Origin: Cavia porcellus
Lineage: Eukaryota; Chordata; Mammalia; Rodentia; Caviidae
Direction of reading: 5' to 3'
NCBI RefSeq assembly: GCF_034190915.1
Contig: NW_026947507.1
Coordinates: 30,866,001-30,930,000, forward strand
Length of the DNA: 64,000 nt
Below, in pieces: positions 48,871-60,272 of the stretch (position 1 is the first letter of the stretch; each line of letters opens with the position of its first letter). The position numbers and the translations under genes are program-made. The notes beneath the pieces were generated by a model. That model ran no database searches, had not been told where the DNA came from, and saw only the letters and a program-made list of their open reading frames with translations.

Positions 48871-49560
48871 TTTAAGACATGCATATCAATGTTTATTAAA
48901 TCAGCACAACTAATAATATAAATTCTGGAAACAGCTTGTATGTCCACCAATATATAAATGGACAAAAAATGTGGTATCTACCTATTGACCAGTTTTTGTA
49001 TTCATATATATACTTCTCTTTTTTAATTTTTATTTACTTGTTTAGTTTTGGTACTGGGAATCAAAGCCAGGACCTCATGCTTGTCAGGCAGGCACTATGC
49101 TACTGAGCTGTATCTCCATCCCTTATCTATATTTCTCTCTCTCTCATAATGGAACACTACTAAGCTATAAAGGTTAAGACATTTGTAGGAAAACAAATAC
49201 ATTTAAAATAAATGTTAAATGAAATAAACCAGATACACAAGACTAAATACTATATGATAACTATATGATATCTCTCTTTTGAGTCAGTTGAAATATAAAT
49301 GATGAGCAAAACAAAAGGGTGATGGAAAGAGGAGACACTTTGTAAATGCAAATGAGTCCAGGGCACTGAGGGGGGAAGAAAAAGCAAAAAGACTTAAAAT
49401 GTATCTGGTACTCATATCAAATACCCATAGACATGAAATAAACATAATAACAACTATAATGAGAACAGTGACAGAGAATTTAGAGATGGATGGAGCAAAG
49501 TGATGGGAAGGGGAGGAGAATAAAAAAAGCATACAGATGTGTTTCATACCTGTACGTACT
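48871..49560 (+). mobile_element. L1 ORF2 end and 3' UTR, sense half of the same insertion
   Basis: It begins with aatgtttattaaatcagcac, ggaaacagcttgtatgtcca and atggacaaaaaatgtggtat. It is interrupted by an ID SINE (49044-49123), and resumes with aatggaacactactaagcta, gttaaatgaaataaaccaga and a purine-rich 3' UTR (gatgggaaggggaggagaat). Confidence 0.82.
49044..49123 (-). mobile_element. ID-type SINE nested in L1
   Basis: The plus strand reads ttttggtactgggaatcaaa, gccaggacctcatgcttgtc, aggcaggcactatgctactg, agctgtatctccatccc. This is the minus-strand ID body with the A-tail side at the left (T-rich to 49030). Confidence 0.85.
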
Positions 49561-49593
49561 CCAGAAGATGAATATAAAATTTGTAGACAGTAT

Positions 49594-50047
49594 TTTAATT
49601 ACTTTTCTCATTGCTGAGACAAAATACCTGACACTCAAAGTTAAAGGAGGGAAGGTTTGTTTAGCTCACAGTTTGTAGAGGATTCAGTCCATAGTTGGCT
49701 GACTCCAAGGCAGCATGACATTGCAGAAGGACAGTGCAGAGGAAAAAAGTTCATGGAAGGCAGAAGGCAACAAGTAAGCAAAGTAGTAAAGAAGCAGAAA
49801 GAGACCACAGCAGCCTGCTTTCTGTCCTTTATATTTTATCCAGGCTACTAAGGTAGGTATTACTCACAAGCAAGGAGGGCTTTTCTATTATACACTCCCA
49901 GAACTATGCCAAACCAATCAGTGGACTGATTTACTAATCACATGCCCTTGACCCAGCCTCACACATTCTAGATCCAGCCATTTCTGAAAAGCTCCACCTA
50001 TGACCATATGAGGCTTTGAGGGGCCATCTAGATATAAGCTGTAATAG
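49594..50047 (+). mobile_element. LTR-like rodent repeat, copy 1
   Basis: Shares its whole order with 56823-57225: ttacttttctcattgctgag, aaaggaggg-aaggttt, tcatggaaggcagaaggcaa, tatccaggctactaaggtag, aagctccacctatgaccata, and a gatataa terminus. Similar sequence starting 'acttttctattgctgtgata' is widespread in rodent genomes. I think it is an LTR or a non-autonomous element, but I do not give a family name. Confidence 0.7.
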
Positions 50048-50939
50048 ACAACAAACAAGTGCTACTAAAAAATATAAACAGAGAGAGATTCCATAGATAA
50101 ATAAATCTCTAGTTCTACTTCTTTAGAGAAAACCTTCAGTAATAGTCACCAGCTTCTTCCCATGTTACCTTGTGTTGTACTTAGCAGAAGTGATGGAGAC
50201 CTAAGAACTCCCTGGAGACAGGCAAAAATTGGAGAGCAAGAATGACATGGATGCTATGTATTTAAATGCTGTTCCATGTCTTCACAGTCAAAAATTAAAT
50301 GGACTACAAGGATTACTGCAGCGTGTTGAGGGCCGGGATGGATTCTGGATCACTTATTTTCTATTCCCTCATTCCCACAGTTTATTGCTCCTATATGCCA
50401 AGTCCAACCATCACTTTGCTGACAGGTCAACTTAATAGAGATAATTAGATAATATCACTCCTCTGCTTAAGTGACTTTGATTACTTCCCACTGCATTATT
50501 GGTAAATCTAATTTCCCTGTCATGGTATGCAAAGCCCCCTTCATGATCTGATTCCACAAGACATTTCTCCTTTCGGGTCTCACTAGAGTCCTTTTATTCT
50601 TTGATTGCTGCAGACTTATTGATCTACTTATCATTGCTTGAATGTACAACTAGGCTGGCATATTTTCCCCTTGCTTAGATATTTATTTCCTCTTCTCTGG
50701 TATCCAATTTTTTAAAAGGCCCACTTAAAAGAGAGCACATGTGTAATATACATTTTATTGCACAGATGCAGAATAACCTGCCCTTTTGTGATGTCTGAAC
50801 AATGGCATTACATCACTGCAATGACATGGTCACATGAGTTTTTGAAGCTCTTCCATGTGTCTCATGCTCCTGCTGAAATTTCTGCTCACAAATCTGGCTT
50901 GTAAACTATTGTATACAGGATACTTATATGACATCAACT
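50048..50939. other. Unique DNA
   Basis: No supported feature. Confidence 0.5.
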
Positions 50940-51072
50940 GAATTATTCTCTATAACTGCATTTCTTTATTTGTAGAATTGTGAAAATTATAGGGATATGA
51001 AGATAATTAAGCTCTAATATATGAAAATATTAGGAACTATTCCTGGCATATAGAAAGAACCCTAAAATAACA
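50940..51072 (+). mobile_element. MIR SINE relic (3' half)
   Basis: tgcatttctttatttgtaga, attatagggatatgaagata and ggaactattcctggcatata follow the MIR segment 'tttcctcatctgtaaaatggg...cagtgcctggcacatag'. Diverged but in order. Confidence 0.6.
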
Positions 51073-52189
51073 GAACCAAATCATTTACCTATTGGCTTTT
51101 CAAAACATTTATTGAGTAGCTATTATGTGTCATGCATTGTTTATTATAGCCACTGTTACTGTTATTGGTTTCGTGTTTATTTTTAAATTTAGAATATCTA
51201 CCCAGTAAATGTCACATAGATGTTTACTACATGTTTATTGATATAAGAATTGCTTTGTTCATTAGGCTTTAAGAGTGGAAAATTAGATGTTCAGTTTTAA
51301 TTCTATTATTAGGTAAAAGTTTACAATCTTACAAGCTATCAGAAACATACTTTGTACCCTAAAGCTGTATTCCTTAATGGTAAACAATTTCAATAACCTA
51401 ATTAAAGTGATTTAATATCTTGTAAGCAAAAGAACTGTTCATAAAAAGAGTACATTAAGAAATTACATTGGAAGCACCAATTTATAAGTAGTAATACTAT
51501 GCATTTCTATTTTTAGTGTAATATAACCAATTTTAGTATAATTTGAAATAAATTCATCCTTTGAAATATTAATAGTCTCAATTCTTTGAAACAAAATCAA
51601 TATTACTTTGCAAGTACTATACATATAACATTTACTTTTGTTCATAACCCATAGTATAGTATCTAATACCAAATATTCATAAATTTCGTAAATTTTATAT
51701 TATTGGAATTATTATCTCTCAGTTTTGGCATATCACAAATTTTACTGAAAATGGTGAGAATGCAATGGAAAAAAGTTCTTTTTCTCATAGAAATAATGCT
51801 CACATTTTTAGATACCAAGTTTATGACCTTTAGAGCAAATTTAACACTATCTGTGTTGCTTATAGAGCATTAGTAAATACAGCGTTACCAGTGGCATGAC
51901 CTTTGATTTTGTTATTTTTAGAGGCAGGAATCTGTCCTCGGAGCTAATTGATTTAGATCAACTAGTTTAAATGTCCAGTGTTAGAGTCCTTTAAAGCTAA
52001 CAAAGCAGATAAACATTCAATGTCATTCTAGAGACTAACATGTCAAGGAGTCCCATAAAATCGTCATGTATTACAATTGATGTAGAAAGAAAAGAAAAAA
52101 GACATAGATGTAAATTCTTGGTGCTACCATTTGGAGTTCTCAGAATTTTACTATTGCATTACCTTAATAGAGAGAATTGTGGAAAACAG
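51073..52189. other. Unique AT-rich DNA
   Basis: Phrases such as attgagtagctattatgtgt (51113) may come from an ancient SINE or L2 tail. Nothing else is recognised. Confidence 0.45.
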
Positions 52190-52375
52190 CCTAGTCATAA
52201 AAAGCTGAGACTCTGGTCTGTCTATGTTCAAATCTATTGGGATATCTTCTATGGCTGAACTTCCTTATCTGTAAAGGGAACACTGAATATAATAATTACT
52301 AACATACAGAGTCATGACAGTGATCCAATGAGTTAATTTGTATAAAGTCCTCAGAACAGTGTTGTCTGCACCTAG
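52190..52375 (+). mobile_element. MIR SINE relic
   Basis: gagactctggtctgtctatg, ttcaaatctattgggatatc, gaacttccttatctgtaaag, agtcctcagaacagtgttgt and tctgcacctagatacctcac follow the MIR order from head to tail. Confidence 0.75.
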
Positions 52376-53138
52376 ATACCTCACTCCAACACAAGAGAGA
52401 TCCTGCCACATTTCAAAGGAATGCTTAGAACATTCAGAATTAGAAAGAGAATGCCACCCTTTCCACATGTCTTCCACTAGTCTGTGAGCATGTGGACTTC
52501 TATAATTATAACCTATGTCATCATTATTCCTTCTTACAGTCAATGCAGCTGATTAATAGTCTCTTGAGACCTTTGGTTTTTGAAGTGCTTAAAATTCTGA
52601 CATTGGTGTTTAATTGCTTATCAGTTTAGACATAATTTAGACATAATTTCTAAACTTGGATTGAACATTTGCCTACAATACCAATATTATTACCCTGTGA
52701 TATGAAATTATTATAAATAATTTTCTCTTTAACTTGATTTTATCTTCAATTTTAGTTAAGAAGAATTGAGTGCCAACCATATAAATCAGACACAACACTG
52801 GGGCACTGCTGGTACAGGATAATCTTGCGCCAGGATAAGCTAAAAGTTGATCATTTAAACAACATTTCTGTACCCTAGCTGAATCTATGCAAACTGTCTA
52901 CATATTCTGAATTCCTAGTGGGGATTACGCTTACGCTTTACATAGAGGGTTACATGAAAGCAAATGAACCCTGAAAACACCTCTTATGGAGCAGGTTACA
53001 GAAAATGAGAATCAGAAAAGAGCAAAGCCAAGAATAAGGAAGTAGAGAGCAGAATAAACAAATTTATTTGACCTAATTCACGTTTTTATTTAGCTAATAG
53101 TCCTAGTGATATAGGGGAATGAAACTCCCGATCTACTA
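52376..53138. other. Unique DNA
   Basis: Contains a 12-base tandem (agacataattt twice, 52627-52650) and nothing else supportable. Confidence 0.5.
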
Positions 53139-53675
53139 TGTCCGCGAGTTCGAGTTTTCTAAAATCAAAGCATGAATTTTAGGCACAATGGAGATTGAGA
53201 GTAGAATATATTGAGGGAAAGAAAGCTTCTGTCTGCAGAGAGACAGATGGGGTCCCAAGAGGGTTGCCAAGGACTGTCTTTTCCAGGGACTTTTATAGAG
53301 TAAAACCATGGGTTCAAGGTGGGGGAAGACTGGGAGCTCAAAAAGCAGGTGGGCATGATGTGGGGCATAACTATAGTTAGCCAATAAGATCAATAGTTCA
53401 GGTAAAATTGATTACATTAGGGACAAATGGGGAAGCCAGTCTTGTAGAAAGCAGGCATTCCTAAGAAGCAGTGACTATTCCCTAAGGGGACAGAACTATT
53501 TAGAGCATCAATCCTCAGGATAGGTGTGCGTTTGTTTGGTCTTTTGTCTTGAGGCTGGGCCCACAGCAGGAAGCTTCAGTCTCCCCTGCAGTTTCCAGGT
53601 GTCTGCACTGACTCCACTGAGGACCTAGTCCTGTCTCACTGCCTATATTTTTAACTAACTCAGCTGCCTGCAACA
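53139..53675 (-). mobile_element. Probable solo LTR of an endogenous retrovirus
   Basis: The segment begins tgtccgcgag and ends gcctgcaaca, so it has TG...CA ends in either reading. On the minus strand it shows a U3-like part with an inverted CCAAT (attggctaac, plus-strand gttagccaat at 53378-53387). A TATA box, ctataaaag (plus-strand 53291-53299), follows about 80 bases downstream, and then a C/T-rich R/U5-like part (gctttctttccctcaatata). No retroviral internal genes lie next to it. Flanking target duplications are not clear (cta on both sides). The promoter is probably decayed but recognisable. Confidence 0.6.
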
Positions 53676-56090
53676 CTAAGAAAAAAGTTTTGGCGTTATC
53701 TTTACCCAGGGTTTATAAAAAGTTGTTCTTGCAATATTAACATAATTTGGCAGTTTCTTAAAAATACAAATTATTGGACTATGTTTTCGATCTTCTGAAT
53801 CAGAAACTATACAGAGGCAGGGCCAGCAGTCTGGTTTTACCATGCTCACTACATGGAACTTTATTAACCAGAAATGAAAACATTAAACTTACCCTGACAG
53901 TAAAAGGCAGAATTTACTAAATGTTGAATGGTTATTTGTAATAGAAACTAGTAGAGATTCTTAGAAAAAGTGGTGGTAACCTGGAAAGAGCCAGGCAGTG
54001 GAATTTAAGAGAGCTGGATATTGTTTTCTTCAAGCTCTGTGTTAGTAAACAAGCCTTCTGCTTATTGGTCATGGAGTAAAAATCACCCTAAGACTGACAG
54101 TTTAAAACACTGTATTTTGATTGCCTTTCGTGGTCCTGGGCTCAGCTGGGAGGTTCTTGCTTGGGGTTTTCTGGTGGTGGTTGTGGTGGTAGGGCACTGT
54201 AGTCTCTTTATAGTTTGAGCTTGAATTCATTCAAGGTCTGACCATGCGGGATGTTCAGGTGTGCTTCCTTGACATGTCTTGGCCTCTTTGTTTCTATATT
54301 CAGTATCTTCATTCCCCTGAGCCTCTCTAAAAGTCTCAGCCTTCTCAGAAGAACTGTGTCAGGGTCAGTGCTTTTTGCACCATGCAGCTGGATTCCAAAG
54401 GACAGAAAATGGGAACTCTCCTTTCTGTCCACTGAAATCTCAGGAGCTGGCTGAGCATCAATTCTATTGTATTATTTGGGTCAACACATTTACAGGCCCT
54501 GTCATGATTCAGGGGAAGAAATGTGTGCTGTAGAGCTGTTTTTGAACAATAATGGCTACAAGTTGCAATCTTTGGAAAAATGTAAAGTCTGATGTCTATG
54601 GTCTCTGGGATATTCTTGCTTGCTGCTTTGCCTTCATGATCTACAGTGCTTTCCGCCATACACTGTAATTCAGCAAGATAAGAGGAAAATGTTCTAAAGT
54701 CAAAATCGTCCATTTTCTATTCTCCTGACTTTTATGTTTGAATGAGTACCAGTATGGGATATTGAGAAATAAAAATCAAAGACATTCTGTGTCAGGTTAT
54801 GAAATTTTTGGCTACCTCTCAGAAGAATGTGTCTCTTAATCTGACGAAGCTATTTTGCTTTCATTCTATCTCTGCAGTCAGAATACATATGTCCCAAACT
54901 ACCCCAAAAGCATTGATACATAACTAGTACATTTGTGTATACCAAGTTTTTTCAAAGTCCATCATGCCTTATGAATTCATCTATTTAAATCACCATTTAG
55001 ATTACTATTATTTAAAAACCTAATGGTTCTATCTGGATTCCAATGTTTTGCACAGAGAAATGCAGCATCCTTTGGGAAAACCTGCTGAGTGGAAATAAAT
55101 GAAGATGATTTGTTTTGTTTAAGCATGTCTTGAATACCCAGGCTTTGTGTTTCAGGGTATTCACCTTTTGGGATCAAGCCAGATGTCATGTCTTCTTATG
55201 TAAGCCATGAAAATTTTACCAAAGAAACAAAGTAAAGTCGTATTACGTTTAAAACATTATATTCTTCAAAAAATTGCAATTTTTTACAAAATTTAAACTT
55301 ATGCTAATACTAGAATGTTCTAATAAGAATATCTAAAGAAGAAGTGAAGGAAAAGTTGGAATTGAGAAGTAGCGGATGTAGACATGGAGTTCCCCTGGCA
55401 TTTGAAGAGCTGTGTTTGTTTGTTTCCTCATTGTTTTTTTTTTTTATGTCAAGGATGATAGAAATTATTTGAGTTTTTTAAATGTTCTGCGAATGTAACA
55501 TAGAGAATACTGTGGGGGAGCATGAGGAAGGAATTCTGTATGGTAGCTGTGGATATAGAGAGCTGGTGAGATTCACAACTCACAGTGTAACTACTCACAG
55601 GTAGAAGGATGGATGCATAAGACACAAGTAGCCAAAGATGACTTGCATGTTCTTTTTTTGGCCTGAGCAATTCAATGATTGACAATTAGAGCCCATTCCT
55701 TAATAGGAAATAACATAAAGGGTAAGTTTCAGAATAAAAAAATCAAGATGTTAATTTCTATGTAGAAGTATCCATCATTATATCTGTTGATTTTCTTCAT
55801 CACTTTTTCCCCCATACATCATGTTAAATGGTCTCCTTTAAAAATATGGGACAAAAAGCCACATTCTTGACAGCGAAACAGAGCACTGCAGCATCCAAAC
55901 TAAATTTGGAAGCATTGTGTGCTGCGGTTTCCTGGGAAACACTCCATCACTGGTTCACACTCGTTTCCTTTCTGCTGCGTGGATTATCAGAGGAAACCCT
56001 AGTGCCACTATTTATACTAGTTTCTAATTACAGTTACCACATGCATACATAAAAATGTAAAAAGAACTGTGTCACATTATATTAATGAGT
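53676..56090. other. Unique DNA
   Basis: No repeat family or exon is supported over 2.4 kb. A 122-codon minus-strand frame (54345-54713) overlaps plus-strand frames in a T/C-rich zone and shows no domain. Confidence 0.45.
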
Positions 56091-56219
56091 GAAGAATTTA
56101 ATAAAAGATCTAAAGTTTAGTACCAGTGAAAAAAAGCAGCTATAATTTTCTTCCAAAAGAAGAATTTAATAAAAGATCTAGAGTTTAGTACCAGTGAAAA
56201 AAAGCAGCTATAATTTTCT
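56091..56219 (+). repeat. 68-bp tandem duplication, two copies
   Basis: Copy 1 (56091-56158) and copy 2 (56159-56219 matching) start gaagaatttaataaaagatc and are identical over 61 bases except for one A/G change. Each includes a run of A after ccagtg. The near identity points to a recent event. Confidence 0.95.
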
Positions 56220-56822
56220 ATGCCTATGAAAGTTCTGTCGGTCAACACAAATAAAAATGTGTCAAAAACATACATAGGTTCGATCATTTACCTCGATACG
56301 GTTCTTAGACTGAAGTTTCTATATTGAGAAAGGAAAAAACCAAAAAGAATATTCTAGAGTTTACAGTAGCACAGATGTGTATTAATCCTGTGGGGTAAGT
56401 GAGAATCCCTTCACAGCAGGGATTCCTATTGGGTGGACATTGAGATTTTTGGCTAAATCTATGATCATCACAGTGTGTGCAGTTTTGTCATTTTTTGTGA
56501 AGATTTTTGACCTTATAGGGATCATCATTTAAACAGGATGTAAGTACACTATTTAAATGCTGATGTAGGTGGTTGATACAGTCATGTTATCACTCCATAT
56601 CCATTTGTTCATTATTACAGCACAAAAGTTATACTATTTACTTTAATTTTGTATCTATTAAAATTTTATGTATAGTATGGTCTATTTAGCTAATACATTT
56701 CCTGTTTTGTCACATAGGAAAACGTTTCCTCTAGTATCATCTTTATTTGCTTGCTTAAAGTAACAATTAGCCAAATGGAAATCTTACTTCTGAGGAGTTG
56801 CTATTTTGTTCACTTAATGTCT
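56220..56822. other. Unique AT-rich DNA
   Basis: No supported feature. Confidence 0.5.
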
Positions 56823-57225
56823 AAGTTACTTTTCTCATTGCTGAGAAAAAACTCCCAACACTTAAAGGAGGAAAGGTTGATCTTGAAACTCATAGTTTGT
56901 TGAGGTTTCAGTCTACAGTCGAGTGGCTCCAACGCAGGGTGGCATCACAGAGTAGAAACAGTCCATAGCAGGCAGAAGGGAGCAAAAGCAGAAAGTGACA
57001 AGCAGAAAAGCAGCAGCCCTCTTTCTGGCCCTTGTGTTCTATCCAGGCCACCCACGCGGAGGGCAGGTAGCATTCACACACCTGTTAGAACACCCTTAAT
57101 CCTAACATTGCATCTTGAATCAATCCCAGCATCACACACCCTAGATCAAGCCACCTAAGTAAACTCCACCTGTGACCATCTGAGGCTTTAAGGAGACGTC
57201 TCGATATAAACCATAGCATTTATGT
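56823..57225 (+). mobile_element. LTR-like rodent repeat, copy 2
   Basis: Aligns in order with 49594-50047: gttacttttctcattgctga, aaaggaggaaaggttgatct, catagcaggcagaagggagc, gttctatccaggccacccac, actccacctgtgaccatctg, and gatataaaccatagc. Copy 2 lacks a few short blocks of copy 1. Both copies lie in the same orientation 7.2 kb apart. Their differences show they are old, independent insertions and not one duplicated segment. Confidence 0.7.
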
Positions 57226-57424
57226 TATGACATTCTCCCAAGGGTGCTTGCTGTCTTTGAAATAAAAAAAATGACTTCAATGATAGAATTTTCAAAACAA
57301 GAAGTCATCGTATGTTGGATTATTCATGTCAGCATAAATTAGTTAAACAAAAATTTTAACTCTTATTATGTTAGATATTTTAGTAAATATTTACTGAAAT
57401 ATTGCTGGAATATATGATCTGAGC
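57226..57424. other. Unique DNA
   Basis: No supported feature. Confidence 0.5.
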
Positions 57425-57730
57425 AGACTTTCTCTTAACATTTTATTGGAAAATTGTAGATTTACATAAATATTACAAAAATAATACAGAGTACCCAATA
57501 TACTCACCTTTCACCTTCCTTTATTCATGATATAATCTTACATGATTATTATTTTCACATATTAGTTTTATCAAAACTAAAATTTAAACAGTGTCTCCAT
57601 ACTGCTCATTATATTAACTACAGACCTTTAAAAAATTATCATTCTACCCAATTTTTGTCCATTTTCTACTCCATGACCCAACTCAGGATCCTATATTAGA
57701 TTTTCCTATCATATCTCCTTGTGTTCTATG
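57425..57730. mobile_element. Ancient L1M-type 3' UTR segment
   Basis: ttattggaaaattgtagatt, acagagtacccaatatactc, accttcctttattcatgata, gatcctatattagattttcc and atatctccttgtgttctatg match a block common in old mammalian L1 (L1M) 3' regions. I do not fix the orientation or subfamily. Confidence 0.5.
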
Positions 57731-58839
57731 ACAGTTTTCAAAAACTCTTTTGACACCTAGGTCAAAAATCAAAATGTATTTATAGTTTCTTATATATTTT
57801 ACTCAAAATGGAGATTTTTTTATTTGTCAATTCACGGGATTTTTTTTTTTTTGTCTATCATAATATATTGTTTTTTGGCACTTTGAATGTAAACATGACT
57901 AGAATATTCTAATTCTGGAAAGGCTCTATAATAAGTGAAGAATTTCAGCCATGACAAGAATCCTAAGCTAACAGGAATGGCAGACATGTAAGGAAAAGCA
58001 AAGAAAATGAGATCTTCCAGCACAGTGACTGGGACTTTCACAGACAAGAACTCAAAGCCAAGGAACAGTAAAGTAAAGGCACAGAGATGAGAAGCAAAGA
58101 ATAGTTACCAACAAATCAGGTGTGTGGAGTTACGAATGAGCTGTGAGAGGACTCAGTGGCTCAAGAGTATCATGTTGTGAAAGCCTTGTATGTTCTGGTT
58201 TCATTTCCTTGGCTAAGAGAACTGAATCTCCCTCCCATAGCCAAGCAGAGCTTATAAATCTCTCATTCTATCTTATGTGACACAAGTTGCTATTTGAGCA
58301 TTACATTATTCTGGGGAGTTACTTCTATTAAAATTTTATTCAGAATACCCTATTTTAGTATTTGCCACTACTGTTTTAAACACTGTGTCTCTTTCTCTTT
58401 AGTATTTAAGAGCAATTAGGAAAGTCTTTAGGATGGATGCTACCATTGATAAGTATTTTTGGAAGTTATCTTTCTCCTAATGTAAATTTGGACATAATGA
58501 ATGAACTCATACTTACATTTCACCTCTGCTGGGTTTACTTCTTTCCTTTGAGTAAGAAACATGGTGGGTGTGAGGATCATAAGAGAAAATAGAATGTTGT
58601 TAAAGTCTGGAATTGGTATTCTGAATGTAGGAAAAATTTTTATTTTTTAGAAAATTAGCATTTAAAGTTCCAAACAGCCAATAGTTTATTGAAATCTCCA
58701 ACTCAAGCATCAAACGAAGCAATTTTATGCTGAATTTACATAAGGTGCCAGAAGCAAAATTATTAATTTTAATGCAAGGCCATATTGCTTTTTGGCAGTG
58801 TATGAGAAGCCAGTGTTATTGAGACCTTGCTGCTTAGTA
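57731..58839. other. Unique AT-rich DNA
   Basis: No supported feature. A T run at 57840-57852 is not part of a SINE. Confidence 0.5.
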
Positions 58840-58970
58840 TAGTTTGGCATCACCTGGATGACTGCAGCCGTATCTTCATCCATAACAAATTTCCGAGGTG
58901 ATTCTTATACACATCCAAGTTTTAGCATCACCAGTTTAAGACCTAATTTGTTAGGTTTAGGTCAAGTACT
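58840..58970 (+). mobile_element. MER5-like (hAT-Charlie) relic
   Basis: agtttggcatcacctggatg opens the element, and ccgaggtgattcttatacac followed by tccaagttttagcatcacca closes it, as in MER5 (a catcacctggg block at the left and a ggtgattctgatgcaca block at the right). The middle is largely decayed. Confidence 0.6.
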
Positions 58971-60049
58971 AGTTTAAACTTGGTTATTGAGAAGAAGTAC
59001 TCAATTTCCATAAATATGATCATGACTATAGTTTGTTTTTAAAAGGTAAAAATGTCAAAGCAATATGCACATGCAAAATTCTAGAAAGAATGTTGAGTAC
59101 AGTTATCAATCTTTTATCATGCATTTTATTTTTACCTTACTGCATGCAAAGGACAAATGAGAAAATTGTTTTTAATCATCTTTAAATGTCACCTCATTAA
59201 ATCTCAGTCTTTCTAATTACATATTCTTAATGACTGAATGAAATTTGTTATATCAGTCTTCCAAGAAAATTTTAGATATGGAACTTTAAGTGTCGAGTTC
59301 TTTAACCTATCATTTACGTATTCTGGCTTATATTAACTGAAGCATGACTTTCTCTGAAAACCTGAATTTCCTGGGGATTTGATGATCTCTTCATAACTGT
59401 ATGATTTATATCGGAACTATAATCTATTTTATGTTAAATTCAGATAAAGAAAATGAAAGGTAAATACTTTTCAAAGGACCTACATCACTTCTTTATTTCC
59501 TTATACATTTAGACTTTACTCAAGACTTTTGTGTATAAACTATGGTTAAGTTTACAGTCATTTTTGCTATCAAAAAATTAACAGAGAAGTCTGGAATCTA
59601 CCTTCCTCATGAATGCAGTTCTCTATCGATATTCATCAAAGACTAGCAGACTTTCTCTATAAAAGGTAGATAGTGCTTTCAGCTTTGTAGCTCAGGCAGT
59701 TTCTGCTTCCCCTACTTCACTCTGTCATTGTTGTGCAAAAGTAGTCAACACAAAAAGAAGTCAGCATAATTGTATTCTTTTTATTTTTAAAACACTTTTA
59801 GTTCTAAAAAAAATTCTTACATTTTAGCCTGTATAAATCAGGCAGTTAACTGTATTTGGCCTGCAAGTCTGCTAACCTCTGATATGAGAAATTGAACATA
59901 TGGATCAATATTCACCATGATTTACTATTGACTGTGGATTTAGTAAATATCTAGTAAATTCCTGGTAACATTGACATTATGAGAATTTTTGTTGTTATCA
60001 TTAATTTGTCAAGAAAAACAGAGACTGAAAAAAGAGAAATAATGAGAAC
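58971..60049. other. Unique AT-rich DNA
   Basis: No supported feature. Confidence 0.5.
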
Positions 60050-60272
60050 CAACAGGCATTGTGAATCTACTAAGTGCTAAGCACCATACTGAGAATTTTG
60101 TAAATTTCATCTTGTTCTAATTTCACCATAGCTCCATAAAAGAGATACCATTTTATACATAAGAATTATTGAGGCTTTAAGAAGTTTGCAAGGTTACACA
60201 GCAAATAAGTGGTAGAATTAATCCAAGTCTGATTCTAAATCCTAGATACTTACACTGCATCATACTAGCCAC
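60050..60272 (+). mobile_element. MIR SINE relic (reverse-orientation core)
   Basis: ctactaagtgctaagcacca, tttatacataagaattattg, ggctttaagaagtttgcaag and ttacacagcaaataagtggt reproduce the MIR core read from its 3' side ('ctatgtgccaggcac...gaggctaagtaacttgcccaaggtcacacagc'). With the usual MIR orientation this is the complement strand of the element. I give + only for the reading direction seen here. Confidence 0.8.

Noticed and set aside
54345..54713. 122-codon minus-strand frame
   Set aside because: It overlaps open frames on the other strand in a T/C-rich zone. It has no domain, and the length is expected by chance.
49594..57225. A complete provirus bounded by the two LTR-like repeats
   Set aside because: The interval contains MIRs, a different LTR and unique DNA, with no gag-, pol- or env-like frame. 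The copies also differ from each other as independent old insertions would.
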